A stretch of 64,000 bases of DNA, from NCBI GenBank assembly GCA_026388545.1, contig JAPLJS010000114.1:1-64000 (forward strand), read 5' to 3'. A program made the position numbers and the translations under genes. The notes beneath the pieces were generated by a model. The model was not told where the DNA came from, made no database searches, and worked only from the letters and a program-made list of their open reading frames with translations. Below, in pieces: positions 1 through 8,194 of the stretch (position 1 is the stretch's first letter; each line of letters starts with the position of its first letter). The DNA comes from Deltaproteobacteria bacterium. GTDB lineage: Bacteria > Desulfobacterota > Syntrophia > Syntrophales > UBA2185.

Positions 1-1
1 T

Positions 2-340
2 ACCGTAGAGTATCAAAAACGACTTAGTGAGCGGGTAAAAGAGCTTACGGGAGGGATGGTACTCGATGATCTGCGATTATGCCAGGAGGTAGCCATCATG
101 GCTGAAAAAAGTGATATAACGGAGGAGATTGTCCGTTTTAAGAGCCATATACATCAGTTTGGGGATCTATTAAAGAGTATTGATGCCGCCGGAAGGAACA
201 TTGACTTCATAATTCAGGAGATGATCAGAGAGATTAATACAATAGGTTCCAAAAGCAGTGATGCGGATATATCCCGCAAGGTCATTGAGATCAAAAGTGA
301 GCTTGCCAGAATAAGAGAACAGGTACAGAACATTGAATAA
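2..340 (+). CDS. yicC: YicC family endoribonuclease-like protein, C-terminal part
   Basis: The gene enters from the left edge, so its N-terminal domain and start are missing; the frame is open from base 2. What remains is the typical YicC C-terminal (DUF1732) region, with the family patterns QFGDLLKS, GRNIDFIIQEM, REINTIGSKS and a C-terminal IREQVQNIE. YicC-type proteins are reported as RNases or stress-linked stationary-phase factors in enterobacteria; the role here is inferred from family only. Its stop overlaps the gmk start by 8 nt, which fits the common yicC-gmk-rpoZ order and suggests translational coupling. Confidence 0.9.
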   Translation, partial: TVEYQKRLSERVKELTGGMVLDDLRLCQEVAIMAEKSDITEEIVRFKSHIHQFGDLLKSIDAAGRNIDFIIQEMIREINTIGSKSSDADISRKVIEIKSELARIREQVQNIE

Positions 341-956
341 AAGCGATTTCAAGGATTCGGACGGATTGTACATTGTTGTTTCTGCACCTTCAGGTACCGG
401 TAAGACTTCTATTTTGCGAGAGGTCTTAAAAATGTGCCCGAATATGCTTTTTTCCGTTTCCTATACTACCAGGCTTCCCCGTCCCGGAGAGGAGGACGGA
501 AAGGATTATTATTTTATTTCCGATGAGGCGTTTAGAGACCGAATAACTCAGGGAGAATTTGCTGAGTGGGAAGAATATTCCGGCAACCTTTACGGGACAT
601 CGGCGAAAACAATGAAGGCGTTTTTAGAGAAGGGCCTTGATCTTATCCTGGATGTTGAGACGCGAGGTGCAAAGGCATTAAAAAACAAATACTCGGGCGG
701 AGTATTTGTTTTTATCCTGCCCCCATCGATAGGGGAGTTAAAAAAAAGGTTGAACAAAAGAGGGTTTGAAAGCGAACAAATGATGAATAAACGCACGGAT
801 AAGGCTTTAGATGAAATAAAGGAAAGTATATGGTATGATTATGTGATTTTTAATGATCGAATAGAGACTGCCATTGATACTCTAAGGGCAATATATGTGG
901 CAGAAAAAAGTAGAAGGGAAAGATCAGCAAATAAAATAAAGTGTTTTCTTGTATGA
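333..956 (+). CDS. gmk: Guanylate kinase
   Basis: It phosphorylates GMP to GDP with ATP in cytosolic purine nucleotide metabolism. The protein has 207 residues, normal for the family. A P-loop (APSGTGKTS) lies at about residues 19-27, followed by the GMP-binding segment SVSYTTRLPRPGEEDGKDYYF and EFAEWEEYSGNLYGTS. The start is TTG, overlapping the yicC stop by 8 nt, with an AGG about 10 nt upstream; no ATG fits without losing the P-loop strand. It is followed immediately by rpoZ. Confidence 0.96.
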   Translation: MNKSDFKDSDGLYIVVSAPSGTGKTSILREVLKMCPNMLFSVSYTTRLPRPGEEDGKDYYFISDEAFRDRITQGEFAEWEEYSGNLYGTSAKTMKAFLEKGLDLILDVETRGAKALKNKYSGGVFVFILPPSIGELKKRLNKRGFESEQMMNKRTDKALDEIKESIWYDYVIFNDRIETAIDTLRAIYVAEKSRRERSANKIKCFLV

Positions 957-972
957 GGAGGTTATTGAATAT

Positions 973-1248
973 ATGGCAAGGATTACTGTTGAAGATTCAT
1001 TGAAGGCGGCTAAAAACAGATTTGCTCTGGTTGTGCTGACGGCAAGAAGGACAAGACAATTATTGAAGGGTGTGAAACCTCTGACGGATACTAAAAATAA
1101 CAGGGAAATCGTATCAGCCCTCAGAGAAATAGCCGCCGGAAAAGTGACGTATGTCAATCCTGAATATTTACAGGGCATCAAAATTGATTATAAACCCATC
1201 TTGGATGATACTGAATTTATTGATGATGATGAAGAGTACCTTGAATAG
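973..1248 (+). CDS. rpoZ: RNA polymerase omega subunit
   Basis: The omega subunit helps RpoC fold and assemble into RNA polymerase. The 91-residue product starts MARITVEDSL and has the conserved NRFALVVLTARRTRQL helix, with an acidic C-terminus (DDDEEYLE). I chose the ATG at 973 because a strong GAGGAGG lies at 955-961, 11 nt upstream; an in-frame TTG at 949 lies before that site. Its end overlaps the preferred pyrF start. Confidence 0.94.
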   Translation: MARITVEDSLKAAKNRFALVVLTARRTRQLLKGVKPLTDTKNNREIVSALREIAAGKVTYVNPEYLQGIKIDYKPILDDTEFIDDDEEYLE

Positions 1249-1990
1249 AAATCCACGGGAGATGCTTATTTTTGCCCTTGACGTTGGGGAAGGGATAGAA
1301 GAAGCAACTTCGTGGGTCGAACGCCTCAGGGATCATGTAGGAATATTTAAGGTAGGCAAGGAATCCTTTACCCGACATGGTCCCCGTATCCTAGAAATGA
1401 TACGGGATAGAGGCAAGAAAGTCTTTCTTGATCTGAAGTTTCATGACATTCCGAATACAGTCGCTGGAGCCGCTGTCGGGGCTGTAGAGCACGGGGTTTA
1501 CATGTTTAACGTTCATGCCCTCGGCGGGAGAGAGATGATGGAGGGAACCGTTGCCGCTGTCAATCGGGTAGTGCAAGAAAGCGGCTTGTCCATGCCCATA
1601 ATCCTTGCTGTAACCGTATTAACGAGTTTGAACGACGGGGATCTCAAGCAGATGGGATTTAACTGCTCAGCGGGTGAACTTACATTCCATCTTGCAAAAA
1701 TTGCACAGGAGTCCGGCGTTTCCGGTGTAGTAGCATCGGCCCGTGATATTGATACTATTCGGAGTACCTGTGGACGTGATTTTATCATTGTAACACCTGG
1801 TATGAGAGAGGCGACAGCGGCGGATGATGATCAGAAAAGGACATCTACAGTCAAAAATGCCATAATGCGGGGCGCTGATTACATTGTTGTCGGCAGACCC
1901 ATCAGGAACGCCGCGGATCCGGTTCATAAGGTCGAAGAGATTGTAAACGAGATCACCGAAGGTCTTGCAATGCGAGAAAAAGTAGTATAA
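1241..1990 (+). CDS. pyrF: Orotidine 5'-phosphate decarboxylase
   Basis: It decarboxylates OMP to UMP, the last step of de novo pyrimidine synthesis. The catalytic signature DLKFHDIPNT (D64, K66, D69 in the chosen numbering) and the phosphate-binding end IVTPGMRE...GADYIVVGRPI are present. The TTG start at 1241 gives MNRNPREMLIFALDV, matching the family N-terminus, with GAAGAG just upstream and an 8-nt overlap with rpoZ. ATG codons at 1229 and 1262 are alternatives; the frame is open much further upstream but that part overlaps rpoZ and looks non-coding. Confidence 0.93.
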   Translation: MNRNPREMLIFALDVGEGIEEATSWVERLRDHVGIFKVGKESFTRHGPRILEMIRDRGKKVFLDLKFHDIPNTVAGAAVGAVEHGVYMFNVHALGGREMMEGTVAAVNRVVQESGLSMPIILAVTVLTSLNDGDLKQMGFNCSAGELTFHLAKIAQESGVSGVVASARDIDTIRSTCGRDFIIVTPGMREATAADDDQKRTSTVKNAIMRGADYIVVGRPIRNAADPVHKVEEIVNEITEGLAMREKVV

Positions 1991-2066
1991 TATCATAGCG
2001 CTTTTAATCAAAAAGCTCATTGTCATATTCAGGGTTCCTTAAAACGGAGATTAATGGAGCGAGAGT

Positions 2067-2804
2067 GTGCAGCTAATCTTTGGTATTAATCCCCTGCTGG
2101 AGGCTCTCAAGAGTCAGAATGGGAGGATTAAGAAAATCGTTATTGCCCAAGGAAGGGGAGGAGAGGCTGTTCAGAAAATTCTGAATCTCGCGACACTGAG
2201 GGGGATTCCTATAGAGTTCAGAGAAAGGGGCTATTTAGACAGACAGGCGCCTCAGAAAGTTCATCAGGGTGTTTTTGGTCTTTGTGAAACCTTTGATTAT
2301 TCCAGCGTGGATGACATTATTGCAAATCGCCGTGACGATTTTAAAAAAAATTTGATCCTCATTCTCGATAGTATTACCGATCCTCAAAACCTGGGCTCCC
2401 TGATAAGGACAGCTCATTGTTGCGGGGCTAATGGAGTTATTATACCTGAGAATCGTTCGGCATCTGTAACAGCATCTGTGATGAAAGCATCCGCAGGGGC
2501 TGCCCACCATATACCCGTTGCTGTGGTGGTAAACTTGTCTAATACTCTTCTCTATTTGAAAGAAAAAGGGTTCTGGATATACGGTACGGATCCTGTATCA
2601 GGTAAATACGTTAGTACCCTTGATTATGAGGGTCATATCGGCCTTGTGATGGGGAGCGAGGGAAAGGGTATGAGGCCACTCATCAAAAAAAAATGTGATT
2701 TTCTTCTTTCGATTCCCATAATGGGCAAAATAGACTCACTAAATGTTTCGGTAGCGGCGGGAATTATCCTTTATGAGATATTGAGAGCGTGGGGAAAAGT
2801 TTAA
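2067..2804 (+). CDS. rlmB: 23S rRNA 2'-O-methyltransferase, TrmH/SpoU family (RlmB type)
   Basis: It is likely to methylate the ribose of G2251 in 23S rRNA (E. coli numbering) using S-adenosylmethionine. The N-terminal substrate-binding domain (FGINPLLEALKS) is followed by the SPOUT knot motifs: DSITDPQNLGSLIRTAHCCGANGVI, LVMGSEGKGMRPL and IPIMGKIDSLNVSVAAGI. Length (245 residues) matches RlmB. It starts with GTG. RlmB and close TrmH-family paralogues are hard to separate by eye, so the exact target nucleotide is inferred. Confidence 0.9.
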   Translation: MQLIFGINPLLEALKSQNGRIKKIVIAQGRGGEAVQKILNLATLRGIPIEFRERGYLDRQAPQKVHQGVFGLCETFDYSSVDDIIANRRDDFKKNLILILDSITDPQNLGSLIRTAHCCGANGVIIPENRSASVTASVMKASAGAAHHIPVAVVVNLSNTLLYLKEKGFWIYGTDPVSGKYVSTLDYEGHIGLVMGSEGKGMRPLIKKKCDFLLSIPIMGKIDSLNVSVAAGIILYEILRAWGKV

Positions 2805-2828
2805 GGGTTTGAAGGAGGAATGGATGTT

Positions 2829-4040
2829 ATGGCGGTGTTCATATGGGAAGCAGCGACAAAAAGGGGTGAGGTAAAAAAAGGAGAGATGGATGCTGCTGAT
2901 GAGTCTGTAGTCAGGGGATTTCTTCGTCGGCAGGGTTTCAAATCGATCACCGTAAAGAAAAAGCCAAAGGATATTAAGGAATATCTGCCCTTTCTCAAAC
3001 AGAGGGTTAAGCAGAAGGACGTTGTTGTCTTTGCTCGAATATTTTCCACCATGATCAATGCAGGTCTTCCCCTTATCCAGTGTCTCGATTTATTGGCCCA
3101 ACAGGAGCAGAACAAGACCTTTGCTAACATCATAACATCAGTAAAGGAAGATATTGAAGGTGGCTCGACCTTGCACGATGCCTTGAATAAGCACCCTGCG
3201 GTCTTTGATGAACTTTTTGTCAATCTTGTTGCTGCGGGGGAAAGTGGCGGTATTCTTGACGTTGTTCTCAATCGTCTTTCAAATTATATGGAAAAAGCTA
3301 TGAAATTAAAGAGCAAGGTCAAGGGTGCGATGACCTACCCTGCCAGCGTACTCGTTATCTCCATAGCTGTCGTTGCACTTCTGTTGATGAAGGTTATTCC
3401 TGTTTTTAAGAAGATGTTTGAAGGCATGGGCGGTGAATTACCGGGTCCCACACAATTTCTTGTCAATGCAAGCGAATTTATGCAAAGTTATTTCCTTATT
3501 ATGCTTGCCGGTGTTGCCTTGGCTATATATGCATTCCGAAGATTTTACCTCACGGAAAAGGGGAGGTTCACCGTTGATGCTCTTGTGTTGAAGTCACCGG
3601 TATTCGGACCGTTGCTTAAGAAAGTTGCTGTGGCGAAATTTACGCGAACCCTTTCAACTATGATGGGAAGTGGTGTTCCGATTCTCGAGGGACTTAATAT
3701 TGTTAGTAAAACCGCTGGAAATGTAATTGTAGAAAACGCTATAATGAAAACAAGACAGAGTATCAGCGAGGGAAGAACCATTGCAGAACCCCTTGCGGAA
3801 ACTAAAATCTTTCCTTCCATGGTGGTTCAGATGATCGCCGTTGGTGAAGCTACAGGCGCCCTCGATGCGATGCTGGAAAAAATTGCGGATTTTTATGATG
3901 ATGAGGTGGACGTGGCGGTGGAAGCCATGACTGCCTTGCTTGAACCGTTTATGATGGTTTTTCTCGGGGGAGTTGTGGGAGGAATGATCATTGCGATGTA
4001 CCTTCCGATCTTTAAGATGGCTTCAGTGGTCGGTGGTTAA
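2829..4040 (+). CDS. pilC: Type IV pilus / type II secretion inner-membrane platform protein (PilC/GspF family)
   Basis: This polytopic protein normally anchors the assembly ATPase to the pilus base. Two GspF repeats are visible, with the paired motifs FARIFSTMINAGLPLIQCL and FTRTLSTMMGSGVPILEGL, and three hydrophobic segments (near residues 170-190, 215-235 and 375-395). AGGAGG at 2813-2818 is one base from the ATG at 2820 but 10 nt from the ATG at 2829, so I take MAVFIWEA as the start (403 residues). No pilA, pilB, pilT or other pilus gene lies nearby, so it is an orphan here; its partners must be encoded elsewhere. Confidence 0.9.
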   Translation: MAVFIWEAATKRGEVKKGEMDAADESVVRGFLRRQGFKSITVKKKPKDIKEYLPFLKQRVKQKDVVVFARIFSTMINAGLPLIQCLDLLAQQEQNKTFANIITSVKEDIEGGSTLHDALNKHPAVFDELFVNLVAAGESGGILDVVLNRLSNYMEKAMKLKSKVKGAMTYPASVLVISIAVVALLLMKVIPVFKKMFEGMGGELPGPTQFLVNASEFMQSYFLIMLAGVALAIYAFRRFYLTEKGRFTVDALVLKSPVFGPLLKKVAVAKFTRTLSTMMGSGVPILEGLNIVSKTAGNVIVENAIMKTRQSISEGRTIAEPLAETKIFPSMVVQMIAVGEATGALDAMLEKIADFYDDEVDVAVEAMTALLEPFMMVFLGGVVGGMIIAMYLPIFKMASVVGG

Positions 4041-4071
4041 GAACATCGCCCGCCGCAGGAGGGATTGATAA

Positions 4072-4148
4072 TGGTCGGGATGGCGCGATTTGAACGCGCG
4101 ACTCCTGCGTCCCGAACGCAGTGCCCTACCGGACTGGGCCACATCCCG
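4072..4148 (-). tRNA. tRNA-Pro (CGG)
   Basis: On the minus strand the sequence folds into a full cloverleaf with acceptor CGGGATG/CATCCCG, anticodon stem CTGCG/CGCAG with loop TTCGGGA (anticodon CGG), a TTCAAAT T-loop and an encoded 3' CCA. It lies opposite to the surrounding genes, between pilC and the DUF1178 gene. Confidence 0.95.
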
Positions 4149-4235
4149 ACATTTGGCGAACGATATATAATTTACCTGCAAATGTCCATAATTATTTTTT
4201 GTGAAGTTTTTGTCGAATTGGGGGGAACATAACCC

Positions 4236-4652
4236 TTGATAATATATGATCTAAAATGTGAAAAGAACCATAAGTTTGAGGGATGGTTTAAGGACAGACA
4301 TGCATTTGAAAACCAGAAGTCACAAAAGCATATAAACTGTCCCGTTTGCGGAAGTTTTGATATAGCGATGGTACCCTCTACAATTTCCATCATGGGAAGA
4401 GACATCAAGACATCGAACAGAAAAAACGTCGAGGAATTATCACTGCCGAAGGCCCTACAATTATTTCATGAATACATCAATAAGCATTTCGATGACGTCG
4501 GCGACAAATTTGCCGAGGCAGCCATGAAGATACATCATGGAGAGGAAGAAAAGAGAAATCTCAGAGGGACCACAACGGAAAGTGAAGAAGAAACCCTGAA
4601 GGAAGAAGGTGTTCAATTCTTCAAGATTCCCGTGCCCAAACTTGACAGTTAA
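4236..4652 (+). CDS. DUF1178 family zinc-ribbon-like protein
   Basis: The function is unknown. The N-terminus MIIYDLKCEKNHKFEGWF with a CPVC pair near residues 35-38 is typical of DUF1178 proteins and probably binds one metal ion through C8 and the CPVC cysteines. The middle contains a helix rich in charged residues, and the tail is acidic before a short conserved-looking FKIPVPKLDS. The start is TTG at 4236 with GGGGGA at 4221-4226. It stands alone between a minus-strand tRNA and a repeat-rich gap. Confidence 0.75.
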   Translation: MIIYDLKCEKNHKFEGWFKDRHAFENQKSQKHINCPVCGSFDIAMVPSTISIMGRDIKTSNRKNVEELSLPKALQLFHEYINKHFDDVGDKFAEAAMKIHHGEEEKRNLRGTTTESEEETLKEEGVQFFKIPVPKLDS

Positions 4653-4672
4653 GGTGTTGAATGATCTTTGAT

Positions 4673-4860
4673 GATTTTGTAAAAAAAAGTTGTAAACCGG
4701 TTGAATAATGGCGGTTTGGTGAAAAGCCCCGAGGCAAGATGGGTGAGTCCTGAGCAATTGAGTGGACAGCGACGTAAGCTGAAGTGGCAAAGGATGCAGC
4801 ATAACTCAGGCGGGCGCCTGCCCATGCGAAGGCAGGGGGACTTATTACGAAGCCGTCATC
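4673..4860. repeat. Dispersed intergenic inverted repeat, expanded copy
   Basis: The left end (GTAAAAAAAAGTTGTAAACC then TTGAATAATGG) resembles the repeat between rpsE and rpmD (GTAAAAAGTCGTAACCACC then CTAATAATGG), and the right end GACTTATTACGAAGCCGTCA matches that copy's terminal ACTTTTTTGCGAAGTCGTCA. About 100 nt lie between the ends here, including a GCCTGCCcatgcgaaGGCAGGGG hairpin (about 4817-4838). No gene is convincing in this gap. Confidence 0.55.
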
Positions 4861-4917
4861 TTTTACGTTGTAAAATCTGCCATATCTATCCATTTGTTTG
4901 TATCAGTTAGTTTAATC

Positions 4918-7227
4918 ATGAAAAGAATATATAAGAGCATTATAGATACTATCGGGAATACCCCCCTCGTAGAAATCCGCAGGCTGAATCCAAACGAGAA
5001 GGTTAAAATTTATGCAAAACTTGAGAGTTTCAATCCTGGTGGGTCTATAAAAGATAGAATAGCACTTTATATGATCAACAGGGCCGAAGAGAGGGGTGAG
5101 TTGTCGAAGGACAAGATCATCCTGGAGGCCACCAGTGGCAATACAGGTATCGGCCTTGCGCTTATTGCTGCTGCAAAGGGTTACAGGCTGTGTTTGGCCA
5201 TGTCTGAGTCGGCCAGTGAAGAGAGGAAGAAAATCCTTAAGGCCATGGGCGCAGAACTATACTTTACCCCGGCGAGCCTCGGTACAGACGGCGCCATTGA
5301 GGTGGCATATAACATGATGCTGCAGAATCCGGGAAAGTATTTTGGGACCGACCAGTTTAATAATCCCGATAATATGTTGGCTCATTATTATGGTACCGGT
5401 GAAGAAATCTGGCAACAGACTGGCGGGGCTGTGACGATGGTAGTGGCAACCCTCGGGACGACAGGTACCGCTATGGGGATTTCGAAGCGGCTAAAAGAAT
5501 ATAATCCTGATATTAGAATTGTCGGGGTCGAGCCCTACCTGAAGCACAAAATTCAGGGGTTAAAGAATATGAAGGAATCCTACCGGCCGGGTATTTATGA
5601 TAAAAACCAGCTGGATGAGAAGATCAATATCCTCGACGAAGACGCATTTGAAATGGCAAGGAGACTTACCCGGGAAGAGGGTATCCTGGTTGGGATGAGT
5701 TCCGGTGCTGCCATGCATGTAGCTATCCGGAAAGCCAGGGAGATGGAAGATGGAATCATTGTTGTGATATTACCTGATGGAGGAGAGCGGTATCTCAGTA
5801 CCGAACTCTTTACCGATAAGGAACAATCTACACTGCGTCTGTATAATACATCGACGAGAGAAAAGGAATTCTTCAAACCAATCAATCCGGAAGAAATCCT
5901 GATGCACTCGTGTGGACCTACCGTTCATGAAGTTCCCCACATAGGGAACTATCGCCGTTTTGTTGTTTCTGACATGATCCGACGCTACCTTGAGTTTAAA
6001 GAATATAAAGTCAGGCATGTAATGAACATCATTGATTTGGATGACAGGTCCATCAAGGAAGCTGAACGGGCCAATATGGAACTGCCCCTGTATACGGAAA
6101 GGTGTACAACGGAATTTCTTCGCGATATCAAAAAGTTGAATATTAAAGAGGAAGATGCTTATCCACGGGCCAGTGAAAATATCGAGGCCATGGTAAAGCT
6201 TGTTGAGAAACTCGTGGAAAAGGGTCATGCCTATGAAAAATTGAGGTCTGTTTACTTTGATATATCAAAAATCGATGACTACGGTTGCCTGTCCAACATT
6301 GACCTGAAAAAAGTTAAGTCCGGCAAGACGATTGATTTGGATGATTATGAAAAAGACAGCCCTGTGGATTTTACACTTCTCAAAAGATCTACGTTGAATG
6401 AATTAAAGAGGGGAATTTATGTCAAAACCCGTTGGGGAAATGTAAGACCGAGCTGGCACCTCGAATGTGCAGCTATTTCCCTTAAATATTTATCTGATAC
6501 TTTTGATATCCATGCGAGCGGAACTGATGTCGTCTTTCCGCACTGTGAAAATGTAATGGCAATAGGGAGGGCTGCAACGGGGAAACGATTAGCCAACTAC
6601 TGGATCAATACGGAATTGGTTATGGTGGGTGGCAAGAAAATGTCCCGCTCTTTGAACAATGCAGAGACTATAGAAGATATGGAGCAGAAGGGATATGGCG
6701 GTAAAGAAATCAGATTTTTTCTCTTGAACACTCATTACCGCAAGCCTCTCAATTTTTCTTTTGGCGCCCTGGAGACATCAAAAAATACCGTGAGAAAGTT
6801 GGATAGATTTATTCAAAGGCTGATCCGTTTTGCCCCCGGAAGCGGATATCCCGACGCTGATCAACTTATATATGACGTTAAACAAGGATTTTCCTCTGCC
6901 ATGGATGATGATTTTAATATATCCGGAGCACTGGCTTCTCTTTTTGAATTTGTGGGAAAGATCAGCCCCTCTGTCTCTCAGGGGCTATTGAGTGAAAAGG
7001 AAAGGGATAATGTGCTCGACATAATGAAAAATATTGACACTGTGCTCGGTGTTATGAATTTTACGGAGGAGACATTGAGCGAAGAGGCATTACTGCTTCT
7101 GGAGGAAAGAAAAGTTTTGAGAAATGCCGGCAATTGGAAAACTTCCGACGAGATCAGGGAAAAGCTCCTTGATTTGGGAATTGAGGTTTCAGATACCGCA
7201 CAAGGAATGACATGGAGATTGAAATAG
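4918..7227 (+). CDS. Fusion: cysteine synthase (PLP, CysK/CysM type) + cysteinyl-tRNA synthetase-like protein
   Basis: One uninterrupted ORF of about 769 residues. Residues 1-300 form a full cysteine synthase: PLP lysine in GGSIKDR (K45), TSGNTG (about 72-77), the glycine loop ATLGTTGTAMG, and VGMSSGAAM and LPDGGERYLST at the end. From about 305 a class I cysteinyl-tRNA synthetase follows: CGPTV, HIGN in place of HIGH (about 341), KMSRS (about 573), a helical DALR-like region and the C-terminal segment ending AQGMTWRLK. Of the usual zinc ligands, two cysteines (about 332, 516) and a histidine (about 541) remain, but HHENE is HCENV, so the glutamate ligand is valine and a new cysteine appears. 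It could make cysteine and activate it in one chain; a canonical cysS also exists at 48683. The start ATG lacks a clear Shine-Dalgarno site. Confidence 0.93.
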   Translation: MKRIYKSIIDTIGNTPLVEIRRLNPNEKVKIYAKLESFNPGGSIKDRIALYMINRAEERGELSKDKIILEATSGNTGIGLALIAAAKGYRLCLAMSESASEERKKILKAMGAELYFTPASLGTDGAIEVAYNMMLQNPGKYFGTDQFNNPDNMLAHYYGTGEEIWQQTGGAVTMVVATLGTTGTAMGISKRLKEYNPDIRIVGVEPYLKHKIQGLKNMKESYRPGIYDKNQLDEKINILDEDAFEMARRLTREEGILVGMSSGAAMHVAIRKAREMEDGIIVVILPDGGERYLSTELFTDKEQSTLRLYNTSTREKEFFKPINPEEILMHSCGPTVHEVPHIGNYRRFVVSDMIRRYLEFKEYKVRHVMNIIDLDDRSIKEAERANMELPLYTERCTTEFLRDIKKLNIKEEDAYPRASENIEAMVKLVEKLVEKGHAYEKLRSVYFDISKIDDYGCLSNIDLKKVKSGKTIDLDDYEKDSPVDFTLLKRSTLNELKRGIYVKTRWGNVRPSWHLECAAISLKYLSDTFDIHASGTDVVFPHCENVMAIGRAATGKRLANYWINTELVMVGGKKMSRSLNNAETIEDMEQKGYGGKEIRFFLLNTHYRKPLNFSFGALETSKNTVRKLDRFIQRLIRFAPGSGYPDADQLIYDVKQGFSSAMDDDFNISGALASLFEFVGKISPSVSQGLLSEKERDNVLDIMKNIDTVLGVMNFTEETLSEEALLLLEERKVLRNAGNWKTSDEIREKLLDLGIEVSDTAQGMTWRLK

Positions 7228-7318
7228 ATTTTGCGTTTATCTGAAACTCAATCGCCGGTAGATCATTGGGGATATATGCCGGCAGTCGATAACTGACAGG
7301 ATTGAAAGGAGGGGTGTC

Positions 7319-8155
7319 GTGGATAAAGACATTAGAAAGTCAGTTATTGCCGGGACCTGGTATCCTGGCAGTCCAAAGATTTTACGGGCGGACATTGAAA
7401 ACTATTTTCATAATGTACCTGATGGGAAAATAGACGGAAGGATTATAGGTCTTATTGTTCCCCATGCGGGTTATGTTTATTCAGGCCAGATTGCCGCACA
7501 TGCATATAAAATCATAAGGGGAGAAGACTTTGATGCGGTTATCGTTGTGGGACCGAGCCATAGAACATTTTTCCACGGTGTTTCCATATATAACAGGGGT
7601 GGATATGAAACACCATTGGGTGTTGTTCCTGTAGATGTGGCATTAGCGAACGATATAATGGCTCAGAGTGAAATGATCTCCTCCATGCCTGCTGCTCATT
7701 ATCAGGAACATTCCCTTGAGATACAGATTCCCTTTCTCCAGGTTGCCCTCGGAGAATTTCGCCTCGTTCCTCTTGTCATGGGGGAGCAGGACCATCAAAC
7801 CTGCGAGAACCTCGCCAAGAGCATCTTCAGTGCTATTGGTGATCGGAAAGTCCTTATTGTGGGAAGCTCCGATCTTTCACATTTCCATTCTTATGAGAAG
7901 GCAGTGAAACTTGATTCTGTCGTGCTGAAGCACATAGAAAAGATGGATGGCAGGGGGCTCTTGAAAGATCTGGAAAATAATACATGTGAGGCCTGTGGCG
8001 GTGGACCGGCTGTTGTAACCATGATGGTTTCAGAAAAATTAGGTGCAAATAGGGCAAAACTTTTGAAATATGCTCATTCAGGGGATGTGACGGGAGATAC
8101 AAGAAGCGTTGTAGGGTATGCTTCTGCAGTTTTTTATAAGATCCACACATCATAG
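7319..8155 (+). CDS. amrB: MEMO family protein (AmmeMemoRadiSam system protein B)
   Basis: The biochemical role is unknown. MEMO proteins share the fold of non-heme-iron extradiol dioxygenases, and bacterial members belong to the AmmeMemoRadiSam system. Visible marks are the N-terminal AGTWYPGSPKIL, VPHAGYVYSGQIAAHAY, VVGPSHRTFFHG, EHSLEIQIPFLQ, VGSSDLSHFHSY and the C-terminal CGGGPAVVTMM; the histidines in HAGY, SHR, EHSLEIQ and SHFH form the putative metal site. It starts with GTG behind AAAGGAGG (7306-7312). It is followed 39 nt later by the AMMECR1 partner. Confidence 0.92.
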   Translation: MDKDIRKSVIAGTWYPGSPKILRADIENYFHNVPDGKIDGRIIGLIVPHAGYVYSGQIAAHAYKIIRGEDFDAVIVVGPSHRTFFHGVSIYNRGGYETPLGVVPVDVALANDIMAQSEMISSMPAAHYQEHSLEIQIPFLQVALGEFRLVPLVMGEQDHQTCENLAKSIFSAIGDRKVLIVGSSDLSHFHSYEKAVKLDSVVLKHIEKMDGRGLLKDLENNTCEACGGGPAVVTMMVSEKLGANRAKLLKYAHSGDVTGDTRSVVGYASAVFYKIHTS

Positions 8156-8194
8156 GGCATATTAATGAAGAGATATGTCGGGGAGGGAACTGTT

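Noticed and set aside
4701-4910. 69-residue frame in the gap before the cysteine fusion
   Set aside because: The composition is not protein-like and the region shows repeat ends and a palindrome.
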